Notes under the pieces: generated by a model
What the model saw: the letters and a program-made list of their open reading frames with translations, nothing else
Told to the model about the DNA's origin: nothing
The model's database searches: none
Program-made: the position numbers and the translations under genes
Shown here: one piece after another, positions 17,404-25,845 of the stretch
Layout of the letters: each line of letters starts with the position of its first letter
Position numbering within the stretch: the stretch's first letter is position 1
From: Paraplanobispora siamensis
GTDB taxonomy: Bacteria > Actinomycetota > Actinomycetes > Streptosporangiales > Streptosporangiaceae
NCBI RefSeq assembly: GCF_016863175.1
Contig: NZ_BOOJ01000021.1
Coordinates: forward strand, 1 to 64,000
Reading direction: 5' to 3'
Length of the DNA: 64,000 bases

Positions 17404-19245
17404 TCACAGGTAGGGCCGCTGGTCCCGCTTGGCCGTCTCGTAGGCCTCGCGGGCCCGCCGTACCTCCTCCTCGCCGGACACCTCGGCGACCGGCACGTCC
17501 CACCAGGCCGTGGTGGCCGGGGCGGGGCCGGGGACGGTCTCCACGTACACGACCGTGGTGCGGGAGGACTCGCGGGCCTCGGTCAGCGCCGCCCGCAGCG
17601 ACTTCGGGTCGTCGGCGCGCAGCACCTCGGCGCCCAGGCTGGCCGCGTTGGCGGCCAGGTCGACCGGGACGAACGGGCCGTCCAGCTGCCCGGAGGCGCC
17701 GCGGACGCGGTAGGCGGTGCCGAGCCTGCGCGCCCCGACGGACTCAGACAGTCCGCCGATCGAGGCGAAGCCGCGGTTGTCCACCAGGACGATCACGAGC
17801 TTGACGCCCTCCTGCACGGCGGTGGCGATCTCCTGGGCCATCATCAGGTAGGACCCGTCGCCGACCAGCACGAACACCTCGCGCTCCGGGGCGGCGAGCT
17901 TCACCCCGAGCCCTCCGGCGATCTCGTAGCCCATGCAGGAGTAGCCGTACTCCACGTGGTAGGCGCCGGGCCCGCGCGTCATCCACAGCTTGTGCAGATC
18001 CCCGGGCATCGACCCGGCCGCGTTGACCACCACGCCGTCCTGGGCGACCTCGTTGACCAGGCCGAGCACGACCGGCTGGGTCAGCTCCTCCCCGGTGGTG
18101 ACCAGGGAGACCTGCTCGTGCCAGCCGTGGGCCAGCTCGGCGGCCCGGCCGGTCCATCCCGCCTCGGCCCGCCAGTCCCCCAGCGCCCCGAACGCCTCCA
18201 GCGCCGCGCGGGCGTCGGCGACGAGCATCTCCCCGGCGTGCTTGGCCGCGTCGAAGGCGGCGACGTTGACGTTGAGGAAGCGGGCCCGCCCGAACAGGGT
18301 CCGGGAGGCGGTGGTGAAGTCGCTGTAGCGGGTCCCGACGCCGATCACCAGGTCCGCCTCCCGCGCCAGCTCGTTGGCCGCGGCGGTGCCGGTGTGGCCG
18401 ACCGCGCCCACCCAGCACGGGTGGTCGTACGGCACGGCGCCCTTGCCCGCCTGGGTCTCGGCCACCGGCACCCCGTGCCGCTCGGCGAAGGCGGCCAGCG
18501 CGCCGGCGGCCCCGCTGTAGATCACCCCGCCTCCGGCGACGACCAGCGGCCTGCGCGAGGCGCGGACCAGCTCCAGCGCCCGCTCCAGCGCGGCCGGCTC
18601 GGGCACCGGCCGGGCCACGTGCCAGACCCGCCGGGCGAACAGCTCCTCGGGCCAGTCGTACGCCTCGGCCTGCACGTCCTGCGGCAGCGCCAGCGTGACC
18701 GCGCCGGTCTCGGCCGGGTCGGTCAGCACCCGCATCGCGGCCAGCAGCGCCGAGGGCAGCTGCTCGGGCCGGTTGATCCGGTCGAAGAAGCGGGAGACCG
18801 GCCGCAGGGCGTCGTTGACCGTCACGTCGTAGGAGCGCGGGTCCTCCAGCTCCTGCAGGACCGGGTTGGCGACGCGGGTGGCGAAGACGTCGCCGGGCAG
18901 CAGCAGGACGGGGATCCGGTTGATCGTGGCCAGCGCCGCCCCGGTGACGAGGTTGGTGGCGCCGGGGCCGATGGAGGTGGTGCAGGCGAAGGCCGAGAGC
19001 CGGTCGCGGGCGCGGGCGTAGCCGACGGCGGTGTGCACCATGGCCTGCTCGTTGCGGGCCAGGTAGTACGGCAGCGCGTCACCGGTGCCCGCGCCCCGCT
19101 CGGCCAGGGCCTGGCCGAGGCCGGCCACGTTCCCGTGACCGAAGATGCCGAAGACGCCCGCGACCAGCCGCTGCTCGGCGCCGTCGCGCTCCGACCACTG
19201 ACTGGCGAGGAAGCGCACCAGCGCCTGTGCCACCGTGAGCCTCAT
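17404..19245 (-). CDS. iolD: 3D-(3,5/4)-trihydroxycyclohexane-1,2-dione hydrolase
   Basis: IolD is a thiamine-diphosphate enzyme that opens the ring of the diketo-inositol intermediate. The 613-residue product has the three ThDP-enzyme domains: an N-terminal domain with the activating Glu region (LARNEQAMVHTAVGYAR), a central domain, and the C-terminal cofactor site GDGSYLMMAQEIATAV with the metal-binding Asn in DNRGFASIGG. Family landmarks include FGIFGHGNVAGLGQAL and EYGYSCMGYEIAGGLG. It is the last gene of the leftward operon and starts about 50 bases after iolB. Confidence 0.95.
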   Translation of the reverse strand: MRLTVAQALVRFLASQWSERDGAEQRLVAGVFGIFGHGNVAGLGQALAERGAGTGDALPYYLARNEQAMVHTAVGYARARDRLSAFACTTSIGPGATNLVTGAALATINRIPVLLLPGDVFATRVANPVLQELEDPRSYDVTVNDALRPVSRFFDRINRPEQLPSALLAAMRVLTDPAETGAVTLALPQDVQAEAYDWPEELFARRVWHVARPVPEPAALERALELVRASRRPLVVAGGGVIYSGAAGALAAFAERHGVPVAETQAGKGAVPYDHPCWVGAVGHTGTAAANELAREADLVIGVGTRYSDFTTASRTLFGRARFLNVNVAAFDAAKHAGEMLVADARAALEAFGALGDWRAEAGWTGRAAELAHGWHEQVSLVTTGEELTQPVVLGLVNEVAQDGVVVNAAGSMPGDLHKLWMTRGPGAYHVEYGYSCMGYEIAGGLGVKLAAPEREVFVLVGDGSYLMMAQEIATAVQEGVKLVIVLVDNRGFASIGGLSESVGARRLGTAYRVRGASGQLDGPFVPVDLAANAASLGAEVLRADDPKSLRAALTEARESSRTTVVYVETVPGPAPATTAWWDVPVAEVSGEEEVRRAREAYETAKRDQRPYL

Positions 19246-19297
19246 CGTGCCTCCTCGGGGAGAGCCGGGGCTCCGGGCCGCGCGGCCCGGAGCGGGG

Positions 19298-20149
19298 TCA
19301 GCGCCGCCTGACCGTGTCCGTCATCGGGCCCGTCACGGGACCCGTCATGGGGACCCGGGGGTCGACCGGCTGGTCCGCCCAGGAGGAGCGGACCCACGCG
19401 TGCCGGGGGTCGTCGCAGAAGGCCATCGACCGCTCGTCGGCGGGCCCGGCCAGCACGTTCAGGTAGTACAGGTCGTAGCCGGGGGCCGCCATCGACGGGC
19501 CGTGGTAGCCGTGCGGGACGAGCACCACGTCACCGCACGAGACCTCGGCGAGCACGTCGTGCGTGCCGTACACCCGCTGGTAGCCGGGGCCGCCCTCGAA
19601 GTAGTAGATCTCCTCCAGCACGGCCTCGTGCTCGGAGGCCGTGTCGTGCTTGTGCGGCGGGTAGGACGACCAGTTGCCGCCGGGGGTCAGCACCTCGACC
19701 GCCACGAGCTTGTCGCACTCGAAGGCCTCGGGGGAGCAGAAGTTGTTGACCTGGCGACTGGCCTGCCCGGCGCCGCGCACCTCCACCGGAACCTCGCCGG
19801 CCGGGCCGTACCGCACGGGCAGGCGCCGGGACGCGCGGGCGGAGGGGAAGGCGAACCGGCCCTCGCCGGTGATCCGGACGGTCGACTCGATCGGCAGGTA
19901 GGCGAAGTCGGAGACCGCGTGGAAGACCGAGGTGCGGCCGTCGAGCGCGATCCGCACCCCGTCGCACTCGACCACGCACGAGCCCGACATCGGCAGGACC
20001 AGCATCTCCTCGCCGCCGGTGGTGAACTCGACGCTCTCGCCCGACAGGTTGAGCAGGCGCAGCCCGCAGTAGGTCCACCCGGCCGACTCGGGGGTCAGCC
20101 ACAACGCCCAGGGGGCCAGCGCGGTGCTGCCGGCCGGGATGAGCGTCAT
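19298..20149 (-). CDS. iolB: 5-deoxy-glucuronate isomerase
   Basis: IolB converts 5-deoxy-glucuronate to 5-dehydro-2-deoxy-gluconate. The start is the ATG at 20149 with GGGGAGGGGAC upstream, giving 283 residues. It is a double cupin: the metal-binding motif in PPHKHDTASEHEAVLEEIYY is near residue 165 and a second conserved part is VVLVPHGYHGPSMAAPGYDL. The position between the aldolase and iolD agrees. The C terminus has a Met/Pro/Thr stretch (GPVTGPMTDT) not typical of the family core. Confidence 0.95.
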   Translation of the reverse strand: MTLIPAGSTALAPWALWLTPESAGWTYCGLRLLNLSGESVEFTTGGEEMLVLPMSGSCVVECDGVRIALDGRTSVFHAVSDFAYLPIESTVRITGEGRFAFPSARASRRLPVRYGPAGEVPVEVRGAGQASRQVNNFCSPEAFECDKLVAVEVLTPGGNWSSYPPHKHDTASEHEAVLEEIYYFEGGPGYQRVYGTHDVLAEVSCGDVVLVPHGYHGPSMAAPGYDLYYLNVLAGPADERSMAFCDDPRHAWVRSSWADQPVDPRVPMTGPVTGPMTDTVRRR

Positions 20150-20216
20150 GTCCCCTCCCCGCGCCGTGACCGGCCGGGACGCGGCGGCAGTGCGCCGCGT
20201 CTGTGTGATCGCCTGC

Positions 20217-21146
20217 TCATGTCGCCTCCAGCATCGCCGCCGCGGTGTCCACCGCCGCTGCCACGTCGTCATCGGAGGGGTACAACAACGCCCGGCCCAC
20301 CACAAGCCCCCGGACGCCGGGAAGCCGCAACGCCTTGCGCCAGGCGGCGTACGCCAGGTCGGGCGCGTCGCCGGGGTCGCCGCCCAGCAGCAGCGTGGGC
20401 AGGGTGGTGGCGCGCATCACCTGTTCCATGCCGTCCACGACCGGGATCTTCAGCCACGTGTGCGCCGAGGTCGCGCCTAGGCCCTGGCAGACGTGCATCG
20501 AGCGGATGACGCCCTCGGCCGACAGGTCGTGGGTGACCGCCCCGTCCACCCGGCGCGACCAGAACGGCTCGACCATCGCGACCAGCCCGCGGGAGGCCAG
20601 CTCGGTGACCGCCCGCCCGCAGGCCTCCAGCGTGGCGGCGGTGGCGGGCTCGTCGACGCCGATCCGGCAGAGCATCTTGCCGCCGTCCAGGCCCATCCGG
20701 GCGATCGTGCCGGCGTCGTAGGCGGTGAAGCGGTCGTCGAACTCGAAGACGGTGCCCTGCACGCCGCCCCGGTTCATCGACCCGATGACGACCTTGCCGT
20801 CCAGCGCGCCGAGCAGCAGCAGGTCCTCGACCACGTCGGGGGTGGCCAGCAGGCCGTCCACGCCCGGCCTGGCCAGCGCCACGCACAGCCGCCGGAGCAG
20901 GTCGATCCGGCTGCCCATGGCCAGCGGCCGGTTGCCGACGCCGAGCGCGCCCCTGGCGGGGTGGTCGGCCGCGATGATCAGCACCTGGTCGCGCTCCTCC
21001 AGCAGGCTCCGCCTGCGCCGGGCGGCGGCCGCCTCGGCGATCCGCCAGGGGTGACGCGCCCTGGTCTCCAGCAGCCTGCGGTGGTCGGCCTCCCGCAGTC
21101 CCGCGATCTCCTCGGCTCCAGATCTCTCGGCCCCCGACCCGCTCAC
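20217..21146 (-). CDS. Cgl0159-type (beta/alpha)8 aldolase-like protein
   Basis: The 309-residue product starts at a GTG overlapping the iolC stop (GTGA). It is a TIM barrel of the DhnA/class I fructose-bisphosphate-aldolase superfamily: DQVLIIAADHPARGALGVG near residue 55 matches the AADHG-type first strand, followed by MLCRIGVDEPATAATLE, LVAMVEPFW and WLKIPVVDGM, where the Lys in this segment is the likely Schiff-base residue. Related Cgl0159-family proteins occur in actinobacterial inositol clusters and probably replace IolJ, cleaving the phosphorylated 2-deoxy-5-keto-gluconate. This step is inferred from family and context. Confidence 0.8.
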   Translation of the reverse strand: MSGSGAERSGAEEIAGLREADHRRLLETRARHPWRIAEAAAARRRRSLLEERDQVLIIAADHPARGALGVGNRPLAMGSRIDLLRRLCVALARPGVDGLLATPDVVEDLLLLGALDGKVVIGSMNRGGVQGTVFEFDDRFTAYDAGTIARMGLDGGKMLCRIGVDEPATAATLEACGRAVTELASRGLVAMVEPFWSRRVDGAVTHDLSAEGVIRSMHVCQGLGATSAHTWLKIPVVDGMEQVMRATTLPTLLLGGDPGDAPDLAYAAWRKALRLPGVRGLVVGRALLYPSDDDVAAAVDTAAAMLEAT

Positions 21147-22159
21147 CGCTCGCCCCCTCGCCTCGCATCCGGCCGGTCCCCGCCCGGAGCGGCCGGTGTC
21201 CCGGCCGCGCCGAGCACGTCCAGCACCTCCTCCACCGTGGGCATGGCCGGCGCGCAGGCCAGCCGGCCCGCCACGATCGCCCCGGCCGCGTTGGCGAACC
21301 GGAGGGTGCGCTCCAGCGGCCAGCCTTCGAGCAGGCCGTGGCAGAGCGCCCCGCCGAAGGCGTCGCCCGCGCCGAGCCCGTTGACGACCTCGACCGGGAC
21401 CGGCGGCACCTCCACGGTCTCGCCCGCGGTCATGCCCAGCACCCCGCCGCCGCCCTGCTTGACGACCGCCAGCTCCACGCCCGCCTCCAGCAGCGCCGTG
21501 GCCGCCTCGTACGGCTTGCGCGTGCCGGTGGCGACCTCGACCTCGTCGAGGTTGCCGACCGCGACGGTGACGTGCCCGAGCACGCCGCGCACCTGGTCTC
21601 GGGCCTCCCGCGGGTCCGTCCAGAACATCGGCCGGTAGTCGAGGTCCAGCACCGTGTGCCGGGCCCGCGCCCGGGCCCGCCAGGCGGCCAGGTGCGCGCT
21701 GCGCGACGGCTCCGCCGACAGCCCGGTCGCCGTCGCCCAGAACAGCCCGGCCGCCGCCACGGCGGACAGGTCGAGCTCCTCGGGGAGGATCTCCAGGTCG
21801 GGGGCCTTGGGATAGCGGTAGAAGTACAGGGGGAAGTCCTCCGGCGGCCGGATCTCGCAGAACGTCACCGGAGTGGGCAGGCCGGGCACCGCGGTGACGT
21901 GGCGGTCGTCGACGCCGTACCCCCGCAGCGCGTCATGGATGAACAGCCCGAACGGGTCGGCCCCGGTCCTGGTGATCACGGCGCTGGATCGGCCCAGCCG
22001 GGCGGCGGCCACGGCCACGTTGGTCGGGCTGCCGCCCAGGTATTTGCCGAAGGTCTCCACCTCCCGCAGCGACACCCCCACCTGCAGCGGGTAGACGTCG
22101 ACGCCGACCCGTCCCATGGTCAGGACCTCGGGCGCCGGCGCGGAGCCCTCCGTCGTCAT
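21143..22159 (-). CDS. iolC: 5-dehydro-2-deoxygluconokinase
   Basis: IolC is a PfkB-family kinase that phosphorylates 5-dehydro-2-deoxy-gluconate. The start at the ATG at 22159 overlaps the iolE stop by four bases. The 338-residue product carries the PfkB N-terminal signature GGSPTNVAVAAARLG (residues about 40-54) and the C-terminal anion-hole and catalytic motif NGLGAGDAFGGALCHGL. The IolC-typical FYRYPKAPDLEI segment is present. The N-terminal MGRVGVDVYPLQVGVSL fits IolC better than ribokinase. The C terminus is a Pro/Arg/Gly tail. Confidence 0.95.
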   Translation of the reverse strand: MTTEGSAPAPEVLTMGRVGVDVYPLQVGVSLREVETFGKYLGGSPTNVAVAAARLGRSSAVITRTGADPFGLFIHDALRGYGVDDRHVTAVPGLPTPVTFCEIRPPEDFPLYFYRYPKAPDLEILPEELDLSAVAAAGLFWATATGLSAEPSRSAHLAAWRARARARHTVLDLDYRPMFWTDPREARDQVRGVLGHVTVAVGNLDEVEVATGTRKPYEAATALLEAGVELAVVKQGGGGVLGMTAGETVEVPPVPVEVVNGLGAGDAFGGALCHGLLEGWPLERTLRFANAAGAIVAGRLACAPAMPTVEEVLDVLGAAGTPAAPGGDRPDARRGGER

Positions 22160-23052
22160 GAGAGCCCTTCCAGGTAGGCCAGGCTCTCCCGGACGTTCCA
22201 CGCGGGATCGTCGTCCGCGGCGGCCCCGGGCCCCAGGACGACGTCCTGCTCCAGGACGTACCAGCCGCCGTAGCCGGCCGCCGTCAGGCGGGCGACGATG
22301 CCCGCGACGTCCACGTCGCCGCGTCCGAGCGGGCGGTACAGGCCCTCCCGCACCGCCCGGGTGTAGGTCAGCTCGCCCGCCCGCACCCGATCGGCCGTCC
22401 CGGCGTCCACGTCCTTGAGGTGGACATGGGCGATGCGCCCGGCGGCGCGGTGGGCCAGGTCGGCGGGGTCGGTGCCGCCGATGAGCAGGTGGCCGGTGTC
22501 CAGGCAGAGCGGCACCGCGCTGCCGTCGAGCACCCGCTGCACCTCCGGCCCGGTCTCGACCATGGTCCCGACGTGCGGGTGCAGGGTGACGGTGCGGCCG
22601 AACTCCCTGGCGTTGCGCATGATCAGCGCCAGGTTGGCGAGCAGGGTCTTCCAGCCGTCGGCGTCCAGGACGGGCTTGGCGTCGTAGCCCTCCCCGCCGG
22701 TCGCGGCGGCCAGCACGACGACGTCGACGTCGCCGTCCCGGAAGGCGCGCATGGTGGCGCGGACCTCGGGGAGCGGGTCGTGGCGGGGGTCGTGCAGGAC
22801 GACGGGGACGAACCCGCCGACCGCGCGCAGGCCGTACTCCCCCAGCAGGGCGCGGCACCGCGACGGCGAGGGGGGCAGGAAGCCGGGCGGGCCCAGCTCG
22901 GTGGCCGTCAGGCCCAGGTCCCGCATCTCGGCCAGCACCCGCGAGCGGTCCAGCTGCCGTCCCCATCCGGGGACCTCGCACACGCCCCAGGAGATCGGGG
23001 CGCCGGCCGTCCTGATCGCGCCCCCGCCCGCCTGCCGCTCCGGCCCGCTCAC
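22156..23052 (-). CDS. iolE: inosose dehydratase / IolE-like TIM barrel
   Basis: The GTG at 23052 overlaps the iolG stop (GTGA) and the stop overlaps the iolC ATG. The 298-residue product is an AP-endonuclease-2-type TIM barrel of the sugar-phosphate isomerase/epimerase family. IolE-like motifs include PISWGVCEVPGWGRQLD near the N terminus, TLHPHVGTMVE, PLCLDTGHLLIGG and IAHVHLKDVDA, which supply His, Asp and Glu metal ligands, and WYVLEQDVVLG. The enzyme removes water from scyllo-inosose. The position between iolG and iolC supports the specific name over a general epimerase. Confidence 0.88.
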   Translation of the reverse strand: MSGPERQAGGGAIRTAGAPISWGVCEVPGWGRQLDRSRVLAEMRDLGLTATELGPPGFLPPSPSRCRALLGEYGLRAVGGFVPVVLHDPRHDPLPEVRATMRAFRDGDVDVVVLAAATGGEGYDAKPVLDADGWKTLLANLALIMRNAREFGRTVTLHPHVGTMVETGPEVQRVLDGSAVPLCLDTGHLLIGGTDPADLAHRAAGRIAHVHLKDVDAGTADRVRAGELTYTRAVREGLYRPLGRGDVDVAGIVARLTAAGYGGWYVLEQDVVLGPGAAADDDPAWNVRESLAYLEGLS

Positions 23053-24032
23053 CTGACCACCTCCGCCACCCGGACCGCCCGCCGTTGCCGCAGCGACAGG
23101 TCGGCCGCCTCGGCGATGTAGAGGGCGGCCAGCGCGTCCTCGACGGTGCACGGGCTGTCGATCTCCCCGCGGGCGGCGGCCAGGAAGGCCCCCAGCTCGG
23201 CCACGTAGGCGGGGGCGAACCTGGTGGCGAAGTCCGGCCACGGCTCCCCGCCGGGTTGCAGGCCCTCGGCGCTGGTCAGCGGGGCGCGCGGGTCGAGGCC
23301 GACCGCCTGGGTCCGCAGCGTGCCGGCCAGCTCCATCCGCACGTCGTAGCCGGCCCCGTTGTAGCGGGAGCCCTGCAGCGTGACCAGCGTGCCGTCGTCC
23401 ATCGTGATGAGGGCGGCGCTGTTGTCGACGTCCCCGGCCTCGGCGAAGAACTCCTCGCCGCGGTTGGCCCCGGTCGCGTAGACGCTGACGGCCTCCCGGC
23501 CGGTGACCCAGCGCAGGATGTCGAAGTCGTGGATGTGGCAGTCGCGGTAGATCCCGCCGGAGGTGGCGATGTATCCGGCGGCGGGCGGGCGGGGGTCGGC
23601 GGTGATCAGGTGCACCCGGTGCAGCTGCCCCAGCTCCCCTGCGCGCAGGGCCCGGCGGGCCTCGGCGTAACCGGCGTCGAAGCGGCGCTGGAAGCCGATG
23701 TGCACGACCGTCCCGCTCTGCTTTGCCGCCTCCAGCACCCGGACCGTGTCGTCCACGTCCGCGGCGGCGGGCTTCTCGCAGAACACCGGGATCCCCGCGG
23801 CGCAGGCCCGCAGCAGCAGCCCGGCGTGGGTGGCCGTGGGGGTCGCCACCACCAGGGCCTCGGCCTCGAAGGGGTCGCCCACCCTGGCCCCGTCCCCCAG
23901 TCCGGCGGCCACCTCGGCGGCCCGTTCCTCGTCCTCGTCGGCCACCACCAGTTCGTCGACGCGGGGGTGCGCCGCCAGCGTCATCGCGTGGAACGCCCCT
24001 ATGCGTCCGAGACCCAGCAAACCGACGCGCAT
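23049..24032 (-). CDS. iolG: inositol 2-dehydrogenase (Gfo/Idh/MocA family)
   Basis: First gene of the operon, starting at an ATG preceded by CCGGAGGCATT. The 327-residue product has an N-terminal NAD-binding Rossmann motif (RVGLLGLGRIGAFHAMTL), the Gfo/Idh catalytic EKP motif in PVFCEKPAAADVDDT, and the conserved DCHIHDFDILRWVTG catalytic-domain segment with the active-site His and Asp. It oxidises myo-inositol to scyllo-inosose with NAD. A scyllo-inositol-specific role cannot be excluded. The operon lacks iolA (methylmalonate-semialdehyde dehydrogenase), which must be elsewhere. Confidence 0.92.
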   Translation of the reverse strand: MRVGLLGLGRIGAFHAMTLAAHPRVDELVVADEDEERAAEVAAGLGDGARVGDPFEAEALVVATPTATHAGLLLRACAAGIPVFCEKPAAADVDDTVRVLEAAKQSGTVVHIGFQRRFDAGYAEARRALRAGELGQLHRVHLITADPRPPAAGYIATSGGIYRDCHIHDFDILRWVTGREAVSVYATGANRGEEFFAEAGDVDNSAALITMDDGTLVTLQGSRYNGAGYDVRMELAGTLRTQAVGLDPRAPLTSAEGLQPGGEPWPDFATRFAPAYVAELGAFLAAARGEIDSPCTVEDALAALYIAEAADLSLRQRRAVRVAEVVR

Positions 24033-24065
24033 AATGCCTCCGGCGGAGAGAGCGGCTGGTCTCCA

Positions 24066-24108
24066 GTTCTAAGCGACGCTCCGGGCATCGTCAAGACTTT
24101 GTCAGGAC
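24066..24108 (-). promoter_or_regulatory. iol operon promoter with paired GTCYTGAC repeats
   Basis: Read leftward, TTGACG (24089-24094) and TAGAAC (24066-24071) are separated by exactly 17 bases, a close match to a HrdB-type vegetative promoter. The start site would lie roughly 25-30 bases before the iolG ATG. Two direct repeats, GTCTTGAC and GTCCTGAC, begin 11 bases apart (24090-24097 and 24101-24108 on the leftward strand) and overlap the -35 box. That is a plausible repressor site, but no dedicated iolR is adjacent. Confidence 0.65.
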
Positions 24109-24139
24109 ATGCGGACGATCTATCAACTCCGCGAGGTCG

Positions 24140-25747
24140 TCAGCGCACCCTCTGGACGAAGGCGCGGATCACCTCGCCGGTGCGGTGGACCGGGAGCCTG
24201 GCGAACCCCATGACGAGGGCGGGCGGGCCCGGACGGCGGCGCATCGGCCCCACCGGCTCGGCCGCCAGCCCGCACTGCCGCGCCGCCGCCGCGACGGCCG
24301 GCTCGTCCCAGCCCTCCGGCAGCTCGACGAGCAGGTGCAGCCCGGCGGACACGCCGCGCACGGCGATCTCGGGCAGGTGCTCGGCCATGGCGCGGACCAG
24401 GGCGTCGCGCCGGACGCGGTACTCGCGGCGCATCCGCCGCAGGTGCCGGTCGTAGGCGCCCGTGCGCACGAAGTCCGCCAGCGCGTACTGCTCCAGCACC
24501 GGGGAGCCCATGTCCAGCTCGCCCCGCGCCCGCCGTACGGCGGCGGCGATCTCCGGCGGGGCCGCCACCCAGCCGAGCCGGAGGCCGGGGGCCAGGGACT
24601 TGCTGACGCTCCCGGCCAGGACCACCCGGTCGGGGGCGAGTCCCTGCAGGCAGCCCACGGGGTCGCGGTCGAAGCGGAACTCGGCGTCGTAGTCGTCCTC
24701 CAGGACCGTCGCGCCCGTCGCCGTGGCCCACTCGATCAGCTCGGCGCGGCGGCGCGGGGAGAGCACGACCCCGGTCGGATAGTGGTGGGCCGGAGTGAGC
24801 AGCACCGCCCGCACCCCCGTCGCGGCGAGCGCCGCCACCTCGACGCCCTCCTCGTCCACCGGGACCGCGACCAGGTCGGCCCCGGCCGATCTGAGCAGCG
24901 GGAGCTGGCGCAGGCCGGTCGGGTCCTCGACCGCGAGCCGGATCCGCCCGGGGCCCGGCGGCGGGGCCGCGCCCCCGTCCACGAACCAGCTCAGGTCGGC
25001 GCCGGTCCGCTCGCCCGTGGGCAGCCGCCCGGCCAGCGCCTGCACGGTGAGGTTCAGCCCCTGGGCCACCCCGCCGACGATCACCAGGTTCTCCGGCGCG
25101 ACGTCGGCTCCGCGGACCCTGCGCAGGTAGGCGGCCAGCTCCTCGCGCAGCTCGGCCACGCCGCCGGGGTCGCCGTAGTCCAGGGCGTCGGCGGGCAGCG
25201 CGGCCAGCGCCCGCCGGGTGGCGGCCGTCCACCGCTCGCGGGGGAAGGACCGCAGGTCGGGCGAGGTGGGGCGGCGCGTGTAGCCGCACTCGTGGACCGG
25301 CTCCGCAGGAGTCGCGGCGCCGCCCTCCGGGCGCTCGCGCGGGCCGCGGGAGAGACCGGCTCCGGCGACGGCGGGACTCCCGGCAGTGAGACCCGTGACA
25401 GCGGAACCCGTGGCAGCGGGACCCGCGACGGTGGAGCCCGTGATGGTGGAGCCCGTGACGGCGGGACCCGCGGCGGAGTCGCGGGCCGACGGGGCGCGGC
25501 AGGCCGCGGGGGCCACGCGAGTGCCCACGCCCACTCTGGAGATCAGGAAGCCCTCGGCGACCAGTTGCTCGTAGGCCTCCACCACCACGCCGCGCGAGAG
25601 CCCGAGGTCCCTGGCCAGCTCCCGGCTCGCGGGCAGCCGCTCCCCGGCGGCCAGCCTGCCGCGCCGTACGGCGTCGCGCAGCTCACGGATGATCTGCCCG
25701 GAGATGCCCCCCGCCTCGCGGTCGATGGTCAGGTGAAGATCCGCCAC
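24140..25747 (-). CDS. MocR-type PLP-dependent GntR transcriptional regulator
   Basis: The start at the GTG at 25747 has GGAGGGGAAC upstream and gives 535 residues; longer frames add an unlikely leader. Residues about 12-80 form a GntR winged helix (QIIRELRDAVRRGRLAAGER, LGLSRGVVVEAYEQLVAEGF). A linker of about 90 residues carries imperfect TGSTxxGPA repeats. Residues about 170-535 form a class I aminotransferase-like domain with the PLP-binding Lys in SVSKSLAPGLRLGW, Asp in LEDDYDAEFRFDR and Tyr in HHYPTG. Such regulators sense PLP plus an amino compound. It is divergent from a DMT exporter, which is its probable target. Confidence 0.92.
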   Translation of the reverse strand: MADLHLTIDREAGGISGQIIRELRDAVRRGRLAAGERLPASRELARDLGLSRGVVVEAYEQLVAEGFLISRVGVGTRVAPAACRAPSARDSAAGPAVTGSTITGSTVAGPAATGSAVTGLTAGSPAVAGAGLSRGPRERPEGGAATPAEPVHECGYTRRPTSPDLRSFPRERWTAATRRALAALPADALDYGDPGGVAELREELAAYLRRVRGADVAPENLVIVGGVAQGLNLTVQALAGRLPTGERTGADLSWFVDGGAAPPPGPGRIRLAVEDPTGLRQLPLLRSAGADLVAVPVDEEGVEVAALAATGVRAVLLTPAHHYPTGVVLSPRRRAELIEWATATGATVLEDDYDAEFRFDRDPVGCLQGLAPDRVVLAGSVSKSLAPGLRLGWVAAPPEIAAAVRRARGELDMGSPVLEQYALADFVRTGAYDRHLRRMRREYRVRRDALVRAMAEHLPEIAVRGVSAGLHLLVELPEGWDEPAVAAAARQCGLAAEPVGPMRRRPGPPALVMGFARLPVHRTGEVIRAFVQRVR

Positions 25748-25777
25748 CCGTTCCCCTCCAGATCGGCCACAGCCGGG

Positions 25778-25827
25778 ATTGGTCCTGTTTCCCACGCGCC
25801 GATTGGACTGAACGAGGGAACCATTGG
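25778..25827. promoter_or_regulatory. three ATTGG direct repeats between mocR-like gene and exporter
   Basis: ATTGG occurs at 25778-25782, 25802-25806 and 25823-25827, each time in the same orientation, spaced 24 and 21 bases, in a divergent gap of only 98 bases. MocR regulators are known to bind direct repeats upstream of divergent target genes, so these are candidate operators. The exact operator length is not determined by sequence alone. Confidence 0.45.
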
Positions 25828-25845
25828 CTTCCTAGCATTCCCGAC

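Noticed and set aside
16225-19311. A + strand open frame of more than 1000 codons across the MFS gene and iolD
   Set aside because: It is antisense to or out of frame with two well-recognised genes and encodes an Arg/Gly/Ala-rich sequence without domains; long shadow frames are expected at this GC content.
24123-25289. Second leftward frame of 388 codons inside the MocR gene
   Set aside because: It is shifted relative to the frame that carries the PLP-binding and winged-helix motifs.
25370-25500. Repeats as a separate mobile element in the MocR gene
   Set aside because: They are imperfect and in frame, encode a TGSTxxGPA-type linker, and have no inverted ends or transposase.
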